Below are positions 15,424 to 25,124 of a stretch of DNA of 64,000 nucleotides, one piece after another; within the stretch, counting starts at the first letter, position 1; each line of letters begins with the position of its first letter. The translations under genes and the position numbers were made by a program. The notes under the pieces were generated by a model that did not search any database, had not been told where the DNA came from, and saw nothing but the letters and a program-made list of their open reading frames with translations. The stretch lies in contig NZ_CM001403.1 of NCBI RefSeq assembly GCF_000166195.2, positions 3,738,432 to 3,802,431 of the forward strand, written 5' to 3'. The stretch comes from Mucilaginibacter paludis DSM 18603 (GTDB lineage: Bacteria > Bacteroidota > Bacteroidia > Sphingobacteriales > Sphingobacteriaceae).

Positions 15424-16227
15424 ATGGTGCCTGTTTCGGTTGTCATTATCACTAAAAACGAAGCTGAAATTATTGCTTGCTGTGTTGCTAAAGCCAGGCT
15501 GATAACGGACGATATTGTTATAATTGACAACGGCAGTACCGACGGCACGGTGCAGATAGCTACGGAGGCCGGTTGTCGTGTATTCCAAAAAAAATGGGAC
15601 GGTTACGCGGCTAACAAAAATAAAGGGATTAAACTGGCCAAATATCATTGGATATTGAGCCTGGACGCCGACGAAGTGCCCGATAATGAATTGATACAAG
15701 CGCTACAGCAGCTACCGTTTGATAATCCGATGGTGGTATACGATATCAAATTCAAATCATACTTTGGCGAAAAGCAGATCCGTTTTGGAAAATGGGGGCG
15801 CGATCATCATATCCGTTTATTCCATCGCAGCTATGTAAGTTGGTCCGAATCGCCCGTGCACGAAACCCTGTGTTTACCTGCCGATGTAAAACGCAGCAAG
15901 CTTAAAGGCAGCCTGCATCATTTTTCGGTTAAGGATATCCACGATTTCAATCAAAAATCTGAAAACTATGCCGTCCTGAGCGCGGAGAAATATCATCTAA
16001 GCGGAAAAAAATCAACCTTAATTAAACGGCATGTGTCTCCTGTATTTAGCTTCATCAAAAACTACATTTTGTTTTTGGGATTTATAGATGGCATGGCCGG
16101 ATTACAGATCGCTAAAATGACCGTAAAACACACCCGGCTTAAATATAAACTCCTGAAAGAGATGGAATGCACCGATAAAAAAAACGAAATTGTTTATGCG
16201 GATGAATCGCTCGTTATTGATTATTGA
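15424..16227 (+). CDS. Family 2 glycosyltransferase, lipopolysaccharide-core type
   Basis: A 267-residue inverting GT-A glycosyltransferase using a nucleotide sugar. Motifs: VSVVIITKNEAEIIACC at the N-terminus, IVIIDNGSTDGT, and the metal-binding ILSLDADEVPD. The central WGRDHHIRLFHR and SPVHETL resemble the KdtX/WaaE subgroup that adds sugars to LPS core or lipid A. I start at the ATG at 15424 because it puts the first beta-strand at the N-terminus; the open frame runs 17 codons further upstream. First gene of the glycan locus. Confidence 0.88.
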   Translation: MVPVSVVIITKNEAEIIACCVAKARLITDDIVIIDNGSTDGTVQIATEAGCRVFQKKWDGYAANKNKGIKLAKYHWILSLDADEVPDNELIQALQQLPFDNPMVVYDIKFKSYFGEKQIRFGKWGRDHHIRLFHRSYVSWSESPVHETLCLPADVKRSKLKGSLHHFSVKDIHDFNQKSENYAVLSAEKYHLSGKKSTLIKRHVSPVFSFIKNYILFLGFIDGMAGLQIAKMTVKHTRLKYKLLKEMECTDKKNEIVYADESLVIDY

Positions 16228-16301
16228 TTTTGTCTATTTTATTTTGAAAAGTTATAGTTATAAACTATAATTATGACTAACTTGAGTGAATGTACTGAAT
16301 A

Positions 16302-17717
16302 GTGAAAATTAAATTCATCAAAAATCTTTCTGTAAATGCCATTCAACTCATTGTTAACCAGTGTTTCGGCTTAATTATTTTCTTTGTGCTCTCTACCGGC
16401 CTGGATAAAAACAGTTTCGGTCAAATTAACCTCGTTCTCGCCATTCTGTTAACCGTTTTAAATATTTTATCTTTTGGGATGGAGCCGGTTGTAGTCCGTA
16501 AGATTGCTTCTACAGACAGCGCCCCCGGGACTTTACTTTCGGTTTATCTGTTTCATGTGGTATTAAGCGGGATTGTATTTTATGCCGTTCTGCTTCTGCT
16601 CAATGATATATTACCGCAGGCAATGGTTTCTTACAGGCTTTTGCTGCTCATTGGCATCGGTAAACTGATGATCTTTTTTTCAACTCCGTTTAAACAATTT
16701 GCCGCCGGTTTTGAGCGGTTTAAATTATTATCGGCAATGTTGGTGGTGTCCAATATCCTTCGTGGCCTGGCGCTTTTACTTTTGGCGTGGCTGCATCATG
16801 TAACGCTTAATAACGTGGTAGCCATATTTATATTGGGCGATGTTGCCGAATTAGTAGTTAGCGTTATTTTATTCAAACGGAAGCTTAAAATTCCCCTTGT
16901 TATTAGTTGGAATAAAAAGCAATACTTTCAATTGGTCAAAGAGTCGCTCCCGCAGGTGGGTGTTGTTATTTTTTCGTCGGCGCTGGCCCGGTTTGATTGG
17001 ATATTTATCGGGACAATGGTTTCGGCAGCCAAACTGGCGGAGTATAGTTTTGCTTATAAAGTTATTGAAATGAGTACCCTTCCTCTGCTGGCCCTGGCCC
17101 CTTTACTGGTGCCCTGGTTTACGCGTTTAATTAAAAGCGGCCATATCCCTGTGGCCAGCCTGCAGCTGCTCGTCCGGATGGAAATGATTGTAGCAGCCCT
17201 CATCTCGTTGCTATTATGTTTATGCTGGGCACCATTGATGGATTGGATTACGCACTACAAATATGGCGAGGTAAATTCAAAAACGATTTTTATCCTGTCG
17301 CTTGGTATGCCCGTTTTATACCTCAACAATTTTTTGTGGAGCATCAGTTTTGCCCAAGGTAAATTGAAGATGATATTCCGGGTGATGATGATCTGCGTTA
17401 TTGTTAACCTTGCCGGGGACATTTTGCTGATCCCTTTTTTTAAGAACGAAGGCGCGGCTTTAGCCTACCTGGTGGCCATGCTGGTTCAATGCGGATTGTT
17501 TATTAAACTGAACGATGTTGAAGGCCTGCGCCGGGTGTGGGTGCCTTTATTAAGCAGCACGCTTTGCGCTTTGGCAAGCGGCTTTATTGCTGTGCTGCTA
17601 TTTACCGATACCGGGCTGATCCTTTTATCCGCAACAGGTATTTATTTTATAGCGTTGTTTATTACCAGGCAGCTCCGGATAAGCGATTACCGCAGCATTA
17701 CCGGGCTGTTTCGCTAA
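16302..17717 (+). CDS. Wzx-type polysaccharide flippase
   Basis: A 471-residue membrane protein of the MATE/MOP superfamily with about 12-14 hydrophobic helices, expected to move undecaprenyl-linked glycan units across the inner membrane. Typical features: NAIQLIVNQCFGLIIFFVLS at the N-terminus, a conserved charged loop with PLVISWNKKQYFQLVKESLPQ, and an AEYSFAYKVIEM segment. It starts with GTG at 16302, no better ATG being available in the first 60 codons. Preceded by a 75-base gap containing a small AT-rich palindrome (16253-16275). Confidence 0.85.
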   Translation: MKIKFIKNLSVNAIQLIVNQCFGLIIFFVLSTGLDKNSFGQINLVLAILLTVLNILSFGMEPVVVRKIASTDSAPGTLLSVYLFHVVLSGIVFYAVLLLLNDILPQAMVSYRLLLLIGIGKLMIFFSTPFKQFAAGFERFKLLSAMLVVSNILRGLALLLLAWLHHVTLNNVVAIFILGDVAELVVSVILFKRKLKIPLVISWNKKQYFQLVKESLPQVGVVIFSSALARFDWIFIGTMVSAAKLAEYSFAYKVIEMSTLPLLALAPLLVPWFTRLIKSGHIPVASLQLLVRMEMIVAALISLLLCLCWAPLMDWITHYKYGEVNSKTIFILSLGMPVLYLNNFLWSISFAQGKLKMIFRVMMICVIVNLAGDILLIPFFKNEGAALAYLVAMLVQCGLFIKLNDVEGLRRVWVPLLSSTLCALASGFIAVLLFTDTGLILLSATGIYFIALFITRQLRISDYRSITGLFR

Positions 17718-17860
17718 CCGGTATTTGCATTCTCGATTTTGCTTAGGCAACCGTTTCATTTTTTACGCCGTATTGCCAATATCAAACACTAACCAAACCC
17801 ATTACAGGGATACCGGTTAGCGGTTAAAATCAGGAATTTTTTCCGGGTGATGAATACAAT

Positions 17861-19519
17861 ATGGAACTCAACAGCAATACTATCTTTTTTAAATTGAAAA
17901 AGCATGTGGCAACCGTCGACTGGAAATTGCTTGCCTTTTTAATTCTTTTTTTGAATGTGAAGATAGGGGTTAAAATTTTCGCCATTGTGCTGATCTACCT
18001 GCTGGAGTTTGATTTTAAATTTGGCTTTAAGTTCAAAAAATCTACCCTGCCGCTTTTTTATCCCATCATAATCGGCATCGCTGTTATCAACCGGGTCATC
18101 AGCATCAATAATAATCAGCTTAATTATAACCTCGTGTTTTTTACCGGGGTGATATTTTGGCTGCTATGCATATTAGCTCTCCACCAAATTAAGCTTGCCG
18201 TTAACAGGAACGAGCCCGGTGTAATCCATCGCACTGTTCTGGTTTTTTTTGCGCTCAATGCCGCTGTTTCAATTTTTAACCTGCTGAGCATCATCATGGA
18301 GATCCATACGGTTAATCCATACCTGTACCAGGGTCAATACCAAAAATATTTCATCGGCACGGGCGATTATATCAGGGGATTAACCTTTGATATTTCTACA
18401 ACCAACGCGGTAATCAATGCTTTCGGTGTGATTTATTTCCTGGTTAAAAAGCACGCACCGATGGCGCTTTTGTGTATGGCGGTACTGTTGCTTACCGGGA
18501 GTAATGCGGTTGATTTAATGCTGATGGCGATCTTGCTTCTATTATTTATATTCAAAACCAGTAAAGATCAAAAAAGCCTCATCGTAGTATGTATTCTGTT
18601 TTGGGTTGTCTTCATTTTGAAGGTATCTCCTCAAAATAACGAATATGTATTAAAATTATATGCCAAGGCATTTCATCATGAGCTACCCGCTAAACCAGTT
18701 GTAAGCATACCTGCCCGGCCAGTTACAGGCAGTTTGGATAATTCCCAGGATCCTGAAGCACAAAAAAGGAAAATTGCGCAGCTTTATCTGGATAGCTTAT
18801 ACCGGCTTACTATCAAAAATAAAACATCAACCATTACAACAACGGCTGCACCGGTAGAAGACAAACACTTTATACCTGGCCCGGATATTGATTCAAAACC
18901 GTTTCAACACGTAGACACCAGCACTTCAGAGTCATTAACGCTTTTAAATTTTATCAGCGCGCACAAAGCAAACCTGCCATTCTCAAAAAATAAGGATCAA
19001 CAAGAAACCTTACCCGGTAAACTGATAGCGATAGCACAAACGGAGCATTTTTTAAAAACGCATCCGCAAAAGCTTTTAACGGGAGATGGGGTTGGCAATT
19101 TTTCGTCCAAAACGGCTTTCAGGGCTACCGGCTTAGGCTTCGCGGGTAAATATCCACCGAGGTTTGCTTATATCAGTGGCGATTTTTTGACCGGCCACCT
19201 GGATATTTACCTCAACTTTTTTAGTCGGGCAGATGGCCTGCACTCGCTTGTTAATTCGCCAAACTCGGTTTACGATCAGCTTTTGGGCGAGTATGGCCTG
19301 ATTGGCCTCGGGGCGTTTTTGATTTATTACCTCGGTTATTTTTTGCGCGATTATAAAAAGCTTACCTATGGCATTCCCTTACTTATGATGATGGCAGGCG
19401 CTTTTCTGCTGGAATATTGGTTTGAGCAATTATCAGTAGTTGTGCTATTTGAACTGCTGTTACTGGTTAACATGAAAGAGGCATCATCACTTAAAACTGA
19501 AGATAATGGAAACCAGTAA
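17861..19519 (+). CDS. O-antigen polymerase/ligase-like membrane protein
   Basis: A 552-residue protein with about ten transmembrane helices and a large periplasmic loop between residues about 270 and 430, which is rich in Pro, Ser, Thr and Lys. The C-terminal part includes SVYDQLLGEYGLIGLGAFLIYYLGY, the layout of WaaL/Wzy polymerases, where the loop and following helix bear the active residues. Sequence similarity in this family is low, so whether it polymerises or ligates glycan is open. Its last 14 bases overlap the next gene, indicating an operon. Confidence 0.7.
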   Translation: MELNSNTIFFKLKKHVATVDWKLLAFLILFLNVKIGVKIFAIVLIYLLEFDFKFGFKFKKSTLPLFYPIIIGIAVINRVISINNNQLNYNLVFFTGVIFWLLCILALHQIKLAVNRNEPGVIHRTVLVFFALNAAVSIFNLLSIIMEIHTVNPYLYQGQYQKYFIGTGDYIRGLTFDISTTNAVINAFGVIYFLVKKHAPMALLCMAVLLLTGSNAVDLMLMAILLLLFIFKTSKDQKSLIVVCILFWVVFILKVSPQNNEYVLKLYAKAFHHELPAKPVVSIPARPVTGSLDNSQDPEAQKRKIAQLYLDSLYRLTIKNKTSTITTTAAPVEDKHFIPGPDIDSKPFQHVDTSTSESLTLLNFISAHKANLPFSKNKDQQETLPGKLIAIAQTEHFLKTHPQKLLTGDGVGNFSSKTAFRATGLGFAGKYPPRFAYISGDFLTGHLDIYLNFFSRADGLHSLVNSPNSVYDQLLGEYGLIGLGAFLIYYLGYFLRDYKKLTYGIPLLMMMAGAFLLEYWFEQLSVVVLFELLLLVNMKEASSLKTEDNGNQ

Positions 19520-20492
19520 CCCGCAGATCACCGTTTTAATGCCGGCTTATAACGCCGCCGACTACATTGCCCCGGCTATCCAATCGGTACTGGACCAAAC
19601 CTTTATTGATTTTGAGTTGCTGATTATTAACGATGGCTCTACCGATGACACTTTAGCCGTAATAAACACCTTTGATGATCAGCGGATTGTTGTAATTACA
19701 CAACCAAACGGCGGGGTTGCATGCGCCCTGAACACCGGCCTTATTTACGCACGGGCACCCTATATAGCCCGGTTTGATGCCGATGATATTTGCTATCCAA
19801 AAAGACTGGAAACCCAGTATGATTTCATGGTATCAAACCCGGAATATGATATACTGGGCTCCGCGGTTGATTATACCGATATGCACGGCCAGCATGTTTT
19901 CAATTTTCAGCCGCCGGCCTACAGCAACGAGCAGATCCGGCAATTAAATTATACCGTTTGTCCGTTTATACATTCCAGCGTTTTCTATAAAAAAGAGGTG
20001 ATCATTGGTTTCGGCGGTTACGATAAAAGCGCGTATAGCTTTGAAGACCACCTGTTATGGCGCAATATATTAAGGAGCGTAAAGGCATTTAATTTTTCGC
20101 AACCGCTGATTAAAGTTCGGCTAAATCCCGAATCGATTACGATTGACGAAAAATGGAGGAGCCGCGAGTTCAGGCGAATTAAATACACGGCGCTAAAAAA
20201 TGGCTACATCTCGGCAGAGGAGGGGCAGCAGCTAAAAGCGATAGGCAAAATGCAGGGCAATGATACCATTAAACACGGGGCATACCACGCGCTGCTGGGC
20301 AAAAAGTTTTTGTGGAACAACCACCAGCCATTAAAGGCCCGCGAAAACTTAAAAAAGGTAATTGTAATTAACCGCCTGGACTGGAAGAGCTACATCCTGT
20401 TTTTATTATCGTTTTTGCCGGCCAATGCCTTGCTCAAATTATATAACGTTGGCAAGTTTAAAGCTATGGGAGGGCTTGAGCATGAAAACTAA
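19506..20492 (+). CDS. Family 2 glycosyltransferase
   Basis: A 328-residue GT-A enzyme. N-terminal ITVLMPAYNAADYIAPAIQSV, then LLIINDGSTDDT, and the metal-binding IARFDADDICYPKRL; EDHLLWRNIL lies where the acceptor-binding ED motif is expected. It is a processive-like bacterial polysaccharide GT2 without a membrane helix of its own until a hydrophobic C-terminal stretch (about 297-312, SYILFLLSFLPANALL). Overlaps the previous gene by 14 bases and the next by 11. Confidence 0.88.
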   Translation: METSNPQITVLMPAYNAADYIAPAIQSVLDQTFIDFELLIINDGSTDDTLAVINTFDDQRIVVITQPNGGVACALNTGLIYARAPYIARFDADDICYPKRLETQYDFMVSNPEYDILGSAVDYTDMHGQHVFNFQPPAYSNEQIRQLNYTVCPFIHSSVFYKKEVIIGFGGYDKSAYSFEDHLLWRNILRSVKAFNFSQPLIKVRLNPESITIDEKWRSREFRRIKYTALKNGYISAEEGQQLKAIGKMQGNDTIKHGAYHALLGKKFLWNNHQPLKARENLKKVIVINRLDWKSYILFLLSFLPANALLKLYNVGKFKAMGGLEHEN

Positions 20493-21669
20493 GCCTGTTA
20501 AGTTATTTGTTGACGCGCACTCCTTTGATGCCGGTTTCCAGGGGACACAAACCTTTATCAGGGAGCTTTATACCCAACTTTTAACCTACCCCGGCCTTGA
20601 TATTTATTGGGGGGTACAACATACCGAAAGGCTGATGGAGCTGTTTCCAACCGTAAAGCAGGCCAATATATTGCCGTACAAAAAGCACCGAATTAATATG
20701 CTGCGCTTTATATTTGATATACCAGCCTATATTAAACAGTACCGGTTTGATTTTGCACATTTTCAATACTTAACGCCCTTGCCCCAACGTGGCTGCCGGT
20801 ATATTGTAACTACACACGATGTGCTTTTTAACGATTTTCCTACTGCTTTTTCTTCCGCTTATCGCGTGAGCAGAAACATCTTGTTTGCCAGGAGCATTAA
20901 AGGAGCCGCTGTTAAAACTACCGTGTCTAATTATTCGAAGGAACGGATTGCCCATCACTATAATATACCTCAACGGCAAATCAAAGTGATACCTAACGGT
21001 GTAAGCAAGCCCGTGTTTTCAAAAACCAGGGCCCGGCAACTCATTAAGGCCAAGTTTGGGATAGAAAATTTTGTATTGTTTGTAAGCCGGGTTGAGCCGC
21101 GTAAAAACCACGCGCTGCTGCTTAACCAATACCTTAAACTGCAGCTTTATAAAAATAATATCCCGCTGGTATTTATCGGCCAGCAATCTATCGCCGTTGA
21201 GGCGCTAAACAGGGCTATACAAAATTTATCAGCCGAACAAGCTTCCAATTTTTACTGGTTTAGGCAGGTGGAGCAGGCCGATCTGCAAGCTTTTTATGCG
21301 GCCTGCCGCTTATTTGTTTATCCATCCGCAGCCGAAGGGTTCGGCATTCCGCCGTTGGAGGCCGCGGTTTGCCAAGTACCCGTTTTGTGTTCGTCGGCTA
21401 CCGCGATGGGCGATTTTGATTTTTTTGCGCCCTACACGTTCCATCCGGATAATGAGGCTGATTTTGAAGCGAAACTGAAGGCTGTCATCTCCAACCCACC
21501 GACGGAGAGCTTTCTTGAAAATATAAGCCAGGTGGTATTAAACCGGTACCAGTGGCAGCAAAGCGCCAGCCTGTTTAACAATTTATTAGCTGATAGCTTA
21601 AAAAGCGAAGCGACCATACCCCGACTATGCGGATATGGCTCACCCCATTTACAATTAAACACTAAATGA
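20482..21669 (+). CDS. Family 4 glycosyltransferase
   Basis: A 395-residue GT-B retaining glycosyltransferase. The N-terminal domain has FVDAHSFDAGFQGTQTFIRELY and the C-terminal Rossmann domain VLFVSRVEPRKNHALLLNQY and the nucleotide-sugar-binding AAEGFGIPPLEAAV (EX7E-type motif). The ATG at 20482 is preferred over the ORF's earlier start at 20425, which would overlap the preceding gene by 68 bases; the chosen start leaves 11. Member of the glycan operon. Confidence 0.87.
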   Translation: MKTKPVKLFVDAHSFDAGFQGTQTFIRELYTQLLTYPGLDIYWGVQHTERLMELFPTVKQANILPYKKHRINMLRFIFDIPAYIKQYRFDFAHFQYLTPLPQRGCRYIVTTHDVLFNDFPTAFSSAYRVSRNILFARSIKGAAVKTTVSNYSKERIAHHYNIPQRQIKVIPNGVSKPVFSKTRARQLIKAKFGIENFVLFVSRVEPRKNHALLLNQYLKLQLYKNNIPLVFIGQQSIAVEALNRAIQNLSAEQASNFYWFRQVEQADLQAFYAACRLFVYPSAAEGFGIPPLEAAVCQVPVLCSSATAMGDFDFFAPYTFHPDNEADFEAKLKAVISNPPTESFLENISQVVLNRYQWQQSASLFNNLLADSLKSEATIPRLCGYGSPHLQLNTK

Positions 21670-21676
21670 TACAGAG

Positions 21677-22819
21677 ATGAAACTCAAGATCGCAATTTTA
21701 GGAACCCGCGGAATACCCAACCATTACGGTGGCTTTGAACATATATCTGAATATGTTTCTGCTGGGTTGGTACAAAGGGGGCATTCGGTATCGGTATATA
21801 ATTCGCACAATCACCCTTATCAGGAGGATACCTGGAACGGTGTTGACATTGTGCATTGTTACGACCCTGAGTATGCTATTGGCGCTGCCGGACAGTTTGT
21901 TTACGATTTTAACTGCATTATGGATGCACGCCGCAAAAAGTTTGATGTGGTGCTGATTATGGGCTATACCAGCAGTTCGGTATGGGGGCTGCTTTATCCG
22001 CAAAAAAGCGTGATCATTACCAACATGGATGGGCTGGAGTGGAAACGCTCGAAGTACTCCAAAAAAGTGCAGCAGTTTTTAAAATTTGCCGAAAAGCTGG
22101 CCGTAAAATACAGCGATTACTATATATCCGATTCGGTGGCCATTAAATCGTACCTGGGCGAAAAATATGAGATTGACAGTAAATATATTCCGTATGGGGC
22201 CGATTTGATAGGCGACGAGGAAAGGGGAGAACAGCAACGGAATGCTAATGTAAACCCCGATTATTTTTTACTGATGGCCAGAATGGAGCCCGAAAATAAT
22301 ATAGAAACTATTTTAGAGGGCTTTAACAGCAGTAACTCGGATAAAAACTTTAAGGTTATTGGTGATACCGGCAACCGCTTTGGCAAGTTTATCACCAATA
22401 AATTTAATAACGACGAGCGTATACAATTCCAGGGGCCAATTTTTGATAATGTGCGGGTAAGGGCTATGCAGAATAATTCGTACCTGTATTTTCACGGGCA
22501 TAGCGTGGGTGGTACCAATCCGTCCTTATTGGAGGCTATGGCCAGCGAGGCCCTCATAGCCGCTCATAATAATCCCTTTAACCAGGCGGTGTTAACTAAC
22601 GATGCCTTTTATTTTTCTGACGCTGGCGAAGTAAAGCATATTGTTGAAACCGTACAACGCCAGGCGCACGAAACCGCCATGGTAAAAAACAACCTCTATA
22701 AAATACAGAACCAGTTTAACTGGGAAAAAATTATAGACCAGTACGAAGAGTATATTTTAGATTGCTTTTACCACTCCCGGCTTAACACCGTAGTAAGCGG
22801 CCATACCGGTTTATCCTAA
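21677..22819 (+). CDS. DUF1972-type family 4 glycosyltransferase
   Basis: A 380-residue GT-B enzyme. The N-terminus MKLKIAILGTRGIPNHYGGFEHISEYV is the signature of the DUF1972 domain present in rhamnosyl- and galactosyl-transferases of exopolysaccharide loci. Later motifs are IMGYTSSSVWGLLYPQK, NMDGLEWKRSKYS, and the C-terminal SVGGTNPSLLEAMASEA (sugar-nucleotide binding). Seven bases after the preceding gene. Sugar specificity cannot be read from sequence. Confidence 0.88.
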   Translation: MKLKIAILGTRGIPNHYGGFEHISEYVSAGLVQRGHSVSVYNSHNHPYQEDTWNGVDIVHCYDPEYAIGAAGQFVYDFNCIMDARRKKFDVVLIMGYTSSSVWGLLYPQKSVIITNMDGLEWKRSKYSKKVQQFLKFAEKLAVKYSDYYISDSVAIKSYLGEKYEIDSKYIPYGADLIGDEERGEQQRNANVNPDYFLLMARMEPENNIETILEGFNSSNSDKNFKVIGDTGNRFGKFITNKFNNDERIQFQGPIFDNVRVRAMQNNSYLYFHGHSVGGTNPSLLEAMASEALIAAHNNPFNQAVLTNDAFYFSDAGEVKHIVETVQRQAHETAMVKNNLYKIQNQFNWEKIIDQYEEYILDCFYHSRLNTVVSGHTGLS

Positions 22820-22841
22820 AGTTTAACCAAGCACACGGCTA

Positions 22842-24095
22842 ATGAAAAAGCTTTTTTTTATTGACGACAGCCTGACCAATAAAATAAGTTATTACCACTT
22901 ATTGTTTTTGCTGGCCAGTTTACCCTTCGATTTTTTTTACAGCCATCTCATCATCATCAGCTTTGCTGTACACACCTTGTTGCATGTAAAAAAGGAGCGT
23001 TTAAAAATGCTTCTTCACACCAGGACGCTGGTATTGCAGTCGGTTTTTTTTGTGACGCTCTTGGGCATGCTCTACAGCGCCAACAAAAATGAGGCTGGGG
23101 TTGAGTTAGGCCGGCAACTGGTCATCGTGCTGATGCCCGTGCTTTTTTGTTTAACAACGCTCAACCTGGAAAAATATCGTGATCGCTTACTGATGGTATT
23201 TGCCCTGTGTTGCACCTTAACCGTTGCGTTTTTATACCTGGATGCTTTAAGGGTTATCCGGTTTTATAGGTATCCCTTAAACACACTTTGGAGCCCATTA
23301 TTTACCAACCATAATTTTTCGGACCCGATTGGCATGCATGCCACCTTTTTTGCCTTGCAGGTTGGTTTGGCCCTGGTTTATTTACTTTATACGCTTATTA
23401 AACCTGGCAAGGCTGTGTATAAGCTGTTTTATGCCGCTTGTTGCATGCTGCTTTTTGCGGGGCTCATTCAGCTTAGCTCCAAATCTGTTTTGGCCGCCTT
23501 GCTCATCGCTGTGAGTATTGCCATACCATTTTTTATGTTAAGCGGAAAAAGGCGCGTTATGTTTATATCCGCATGCCTGGTTATAGCGGGCACTTCCGTT
23601 TGGGCAATATCCAAATCAGCCACGTTCAGAGAGCGATATTTTACCGATCTGGAGAAAGACTTATCGCAGGCGCAGAAAAATGAATCGACAGATCCGCGCC
23701 TGGCACGCTGGGAAACCGCCGTTGGGTTGATAGCCCAATCGCCCGTTATTGGCCATGGTTCCGGCTCGGAGATCGCTTTGCTTAAAGATGCTTACTTCAA
23801 TAAAAAGCTCTATAGTGCCTACCTTAACGGGCTTAACGCACACGATGAATATTTAAGTTTTTTATTAAAAACGGGTATCGTTGGCTTGCTTATTTACCTC
23901 GCCACCCTGGCTTACGGCTTTAATAATTCTATCAGATCAAAAGATGTGATCTTTTTTTCCTTTATGTTGTTAGTAGCCACGGTTGGCATCTCTGAAAATT
24001 TGCTCGATGTTGACAAAGGAACCCTATTTTATGGCTTCTTTTTTTCATTTTTCGCTTACGCGAAAGGAAGGCCGTTGAATGCCATAACTATATAA
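22842..24095 (+). CDS. O-antigen ligase family membrane protein
   Basis: A 417-residue protein with about ten transmembrane helices. A periplasmic loop at about 260-325 contains DPRLARWETAVGLIAQSPVIGHGSGS and HDEYLSFLLKTGIVGLLIYL, the pattern of the Wzy_C/WaaL domain, including the Arg and His residues that matter in characterised ligases. Together with the 552-residue protein at 17861 the locus holds two candidates for the polymerase and ligase roles; this one has the clearer ligase motif. Confidence 0.8.
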   Translation: MKKLFFIDDSLTNKISYYHLLFLLASLPFDFFYSHLIIISFAVHTLLHVKKERLKMLLHTRTLVLQSVFFVTLLGMLYSANKNEAGVELGRQLVIVLMPVLFCLTTLNLEKYRDRLLMVFALCCTLTVAFLYLDALRVIRFYRYPLNTLWSPLFTNHNFSDPIGMHATFFALQVGLALVYLLYTLIKPGKAVYKLFYAACCMLLFAGLIQLSSKSVLAALLIAVSIAIPFFMLSGKRRVMFISACLVIAGTSVWAISKSATFRERYFTDLEKDLSQAQKNESTDPRLARWETAVGLIAQSPVIGHGSGSEIALLKDAYFNKKLYSAYLNGLNAHDEYLSFLLKTGIVGLLIYLATLAYGFNNSIRSKDVIFFSFMLLVATVGISENLLDVDKGTLFYGFFFSFFAYAKGRPLNAITI

Positions 24096-24168
24096 TTAAT
24101 TGTTTTTTAGGGCAACCATTTTATCTGTTTATGCGTGTTATATATAAAGGCCTAAATACTATAATAGC

Positions 24169-25122
24169 TTGAAAAACTACCAGTTAAAACATCAGAACTT
24201 GCCATCGATCAATAAAAATATCATAGCCGCCCTGGCGTATTTTGATGTGTTTAATTATCCGTTAACACAGGCCGAAATATTTTTATTTCTTGGGGAAAAA
24301 TGTGATCATAATTTATTTACCGATGGCCTGGCTTATCTGTTGGCGCACAACTGTATTTATTGCTTCGATACTTTTTATACCCTGAGGGATGATCCGCAAA
24401 TAGCCATCAGGAGGCGTAACGGCAATTTAAAAGCCAACCAGATGATGCCGGTAGCTGCAAAGGTTTGCAAATTGCTCATCCGTTTCCCGTTTGTGCGGGG
24501 GATTGCTATTTCGGGATCATTATCGAAAAACTTTGCCGACGAGCAATCAGATATCGACCTGTTTATTATTACGGCGCCAAACCGGCTTTGGCTTGCCCGC
24601 ACCCTGATGCATTTATTTAAAAAGTTAACCTTTTTGGTAAACAAGGAACACTTTTTTTGCATGAACTATTTTATAGACGAACAGGAACTGGAAATTGTTG
24701 AAAAAAATATTTATACCGCCACCGAAATTGTTACCCTGATACCCTTAGAGGGCGATATTGCGTTTGAGCACTTTTATTCGGCCAATGCCTGGACAATGGC
24801 TTATCTGCCCAATAATTATATGCGGGTATCAACCGCCAATCCGCTAAAAAAATCTTTTATAAAAACCCTGGCAGAAACAATTCTGGATCATCGGGTGGGG
24901 GATGCCTTAGATAGTTTGCTCTGTAAAATTACCGGAGCCCGCTGGTTAAAAAAAACACAGCGTAAAAAATTGAATGCCAAAGGCCTCATTATGGGTATGA
25001 AAGCCTCTAAGCACTATGCAAAGCCTGATCCCGGAAACTTTCAGCAAAACCTGGTAAAAAGATATCAAAACAAGGTACAGCAACTTTTAAAGGAGCACCA
25101 AGATAGCATGGCGCAGGTTTAA
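24169..25122 (+). CDS. Nucleotidyltransferase-fold protein in the glycan locus
   Basis: A 317-residue soluble protein with a polymerase-beta-type nucleotidyltransferase motif: ISGSLSKNFADEQSDIDLFII (residues 110-130), the GS...DxD arrangement that holds the metal-binding Asp residues. The N-terminal region (about 15-85) looks like a winged-helix (FNYPLTQAEIFLFLG). Its start is the TTG at 24169; no ATG occurs before residue 89. Such proteins are often found in Bacteroidetes glycan clusters. It ends 2 bases from the convergent methyltransferase gene. Substrate unknown. Confidence 0.7.
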   Translation: MKNYQLKHQNLPSINKNIIAALAYFDVFNYPLTQAEIFLFLGEKCDHNLFTDGLAYLLAHNCIYCFDTFYTLRDDPQIAIRRRNGNLKANQMMPVAAKVCKLLIRFPFVRGIAISGSLSKNFADEQSDIDLFIITAPNRLWLARTLMHLFKKLTFLVNKEHFFCMNYFIDEQELEIVEKNIYTATEIVTLIPLEGDIAFEHFYSANAWTMAYLPNNYMRVSTANPLKKSFIKTLAETILDHRVGDALDSLLCKITGARWLKKTQRKKLNAKGLIMGMKASKHYAKPDPGNFQQNLVKRYQNKVQQLLKEHQDSMAQV

Positions 25123-25124
25123 TG

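Noticed and set aside
15240..15455. Open frame of 71 codons before the first glycosyltransferase
   Set aside because: No start signal or motif, overlaps the real gene in another frame.
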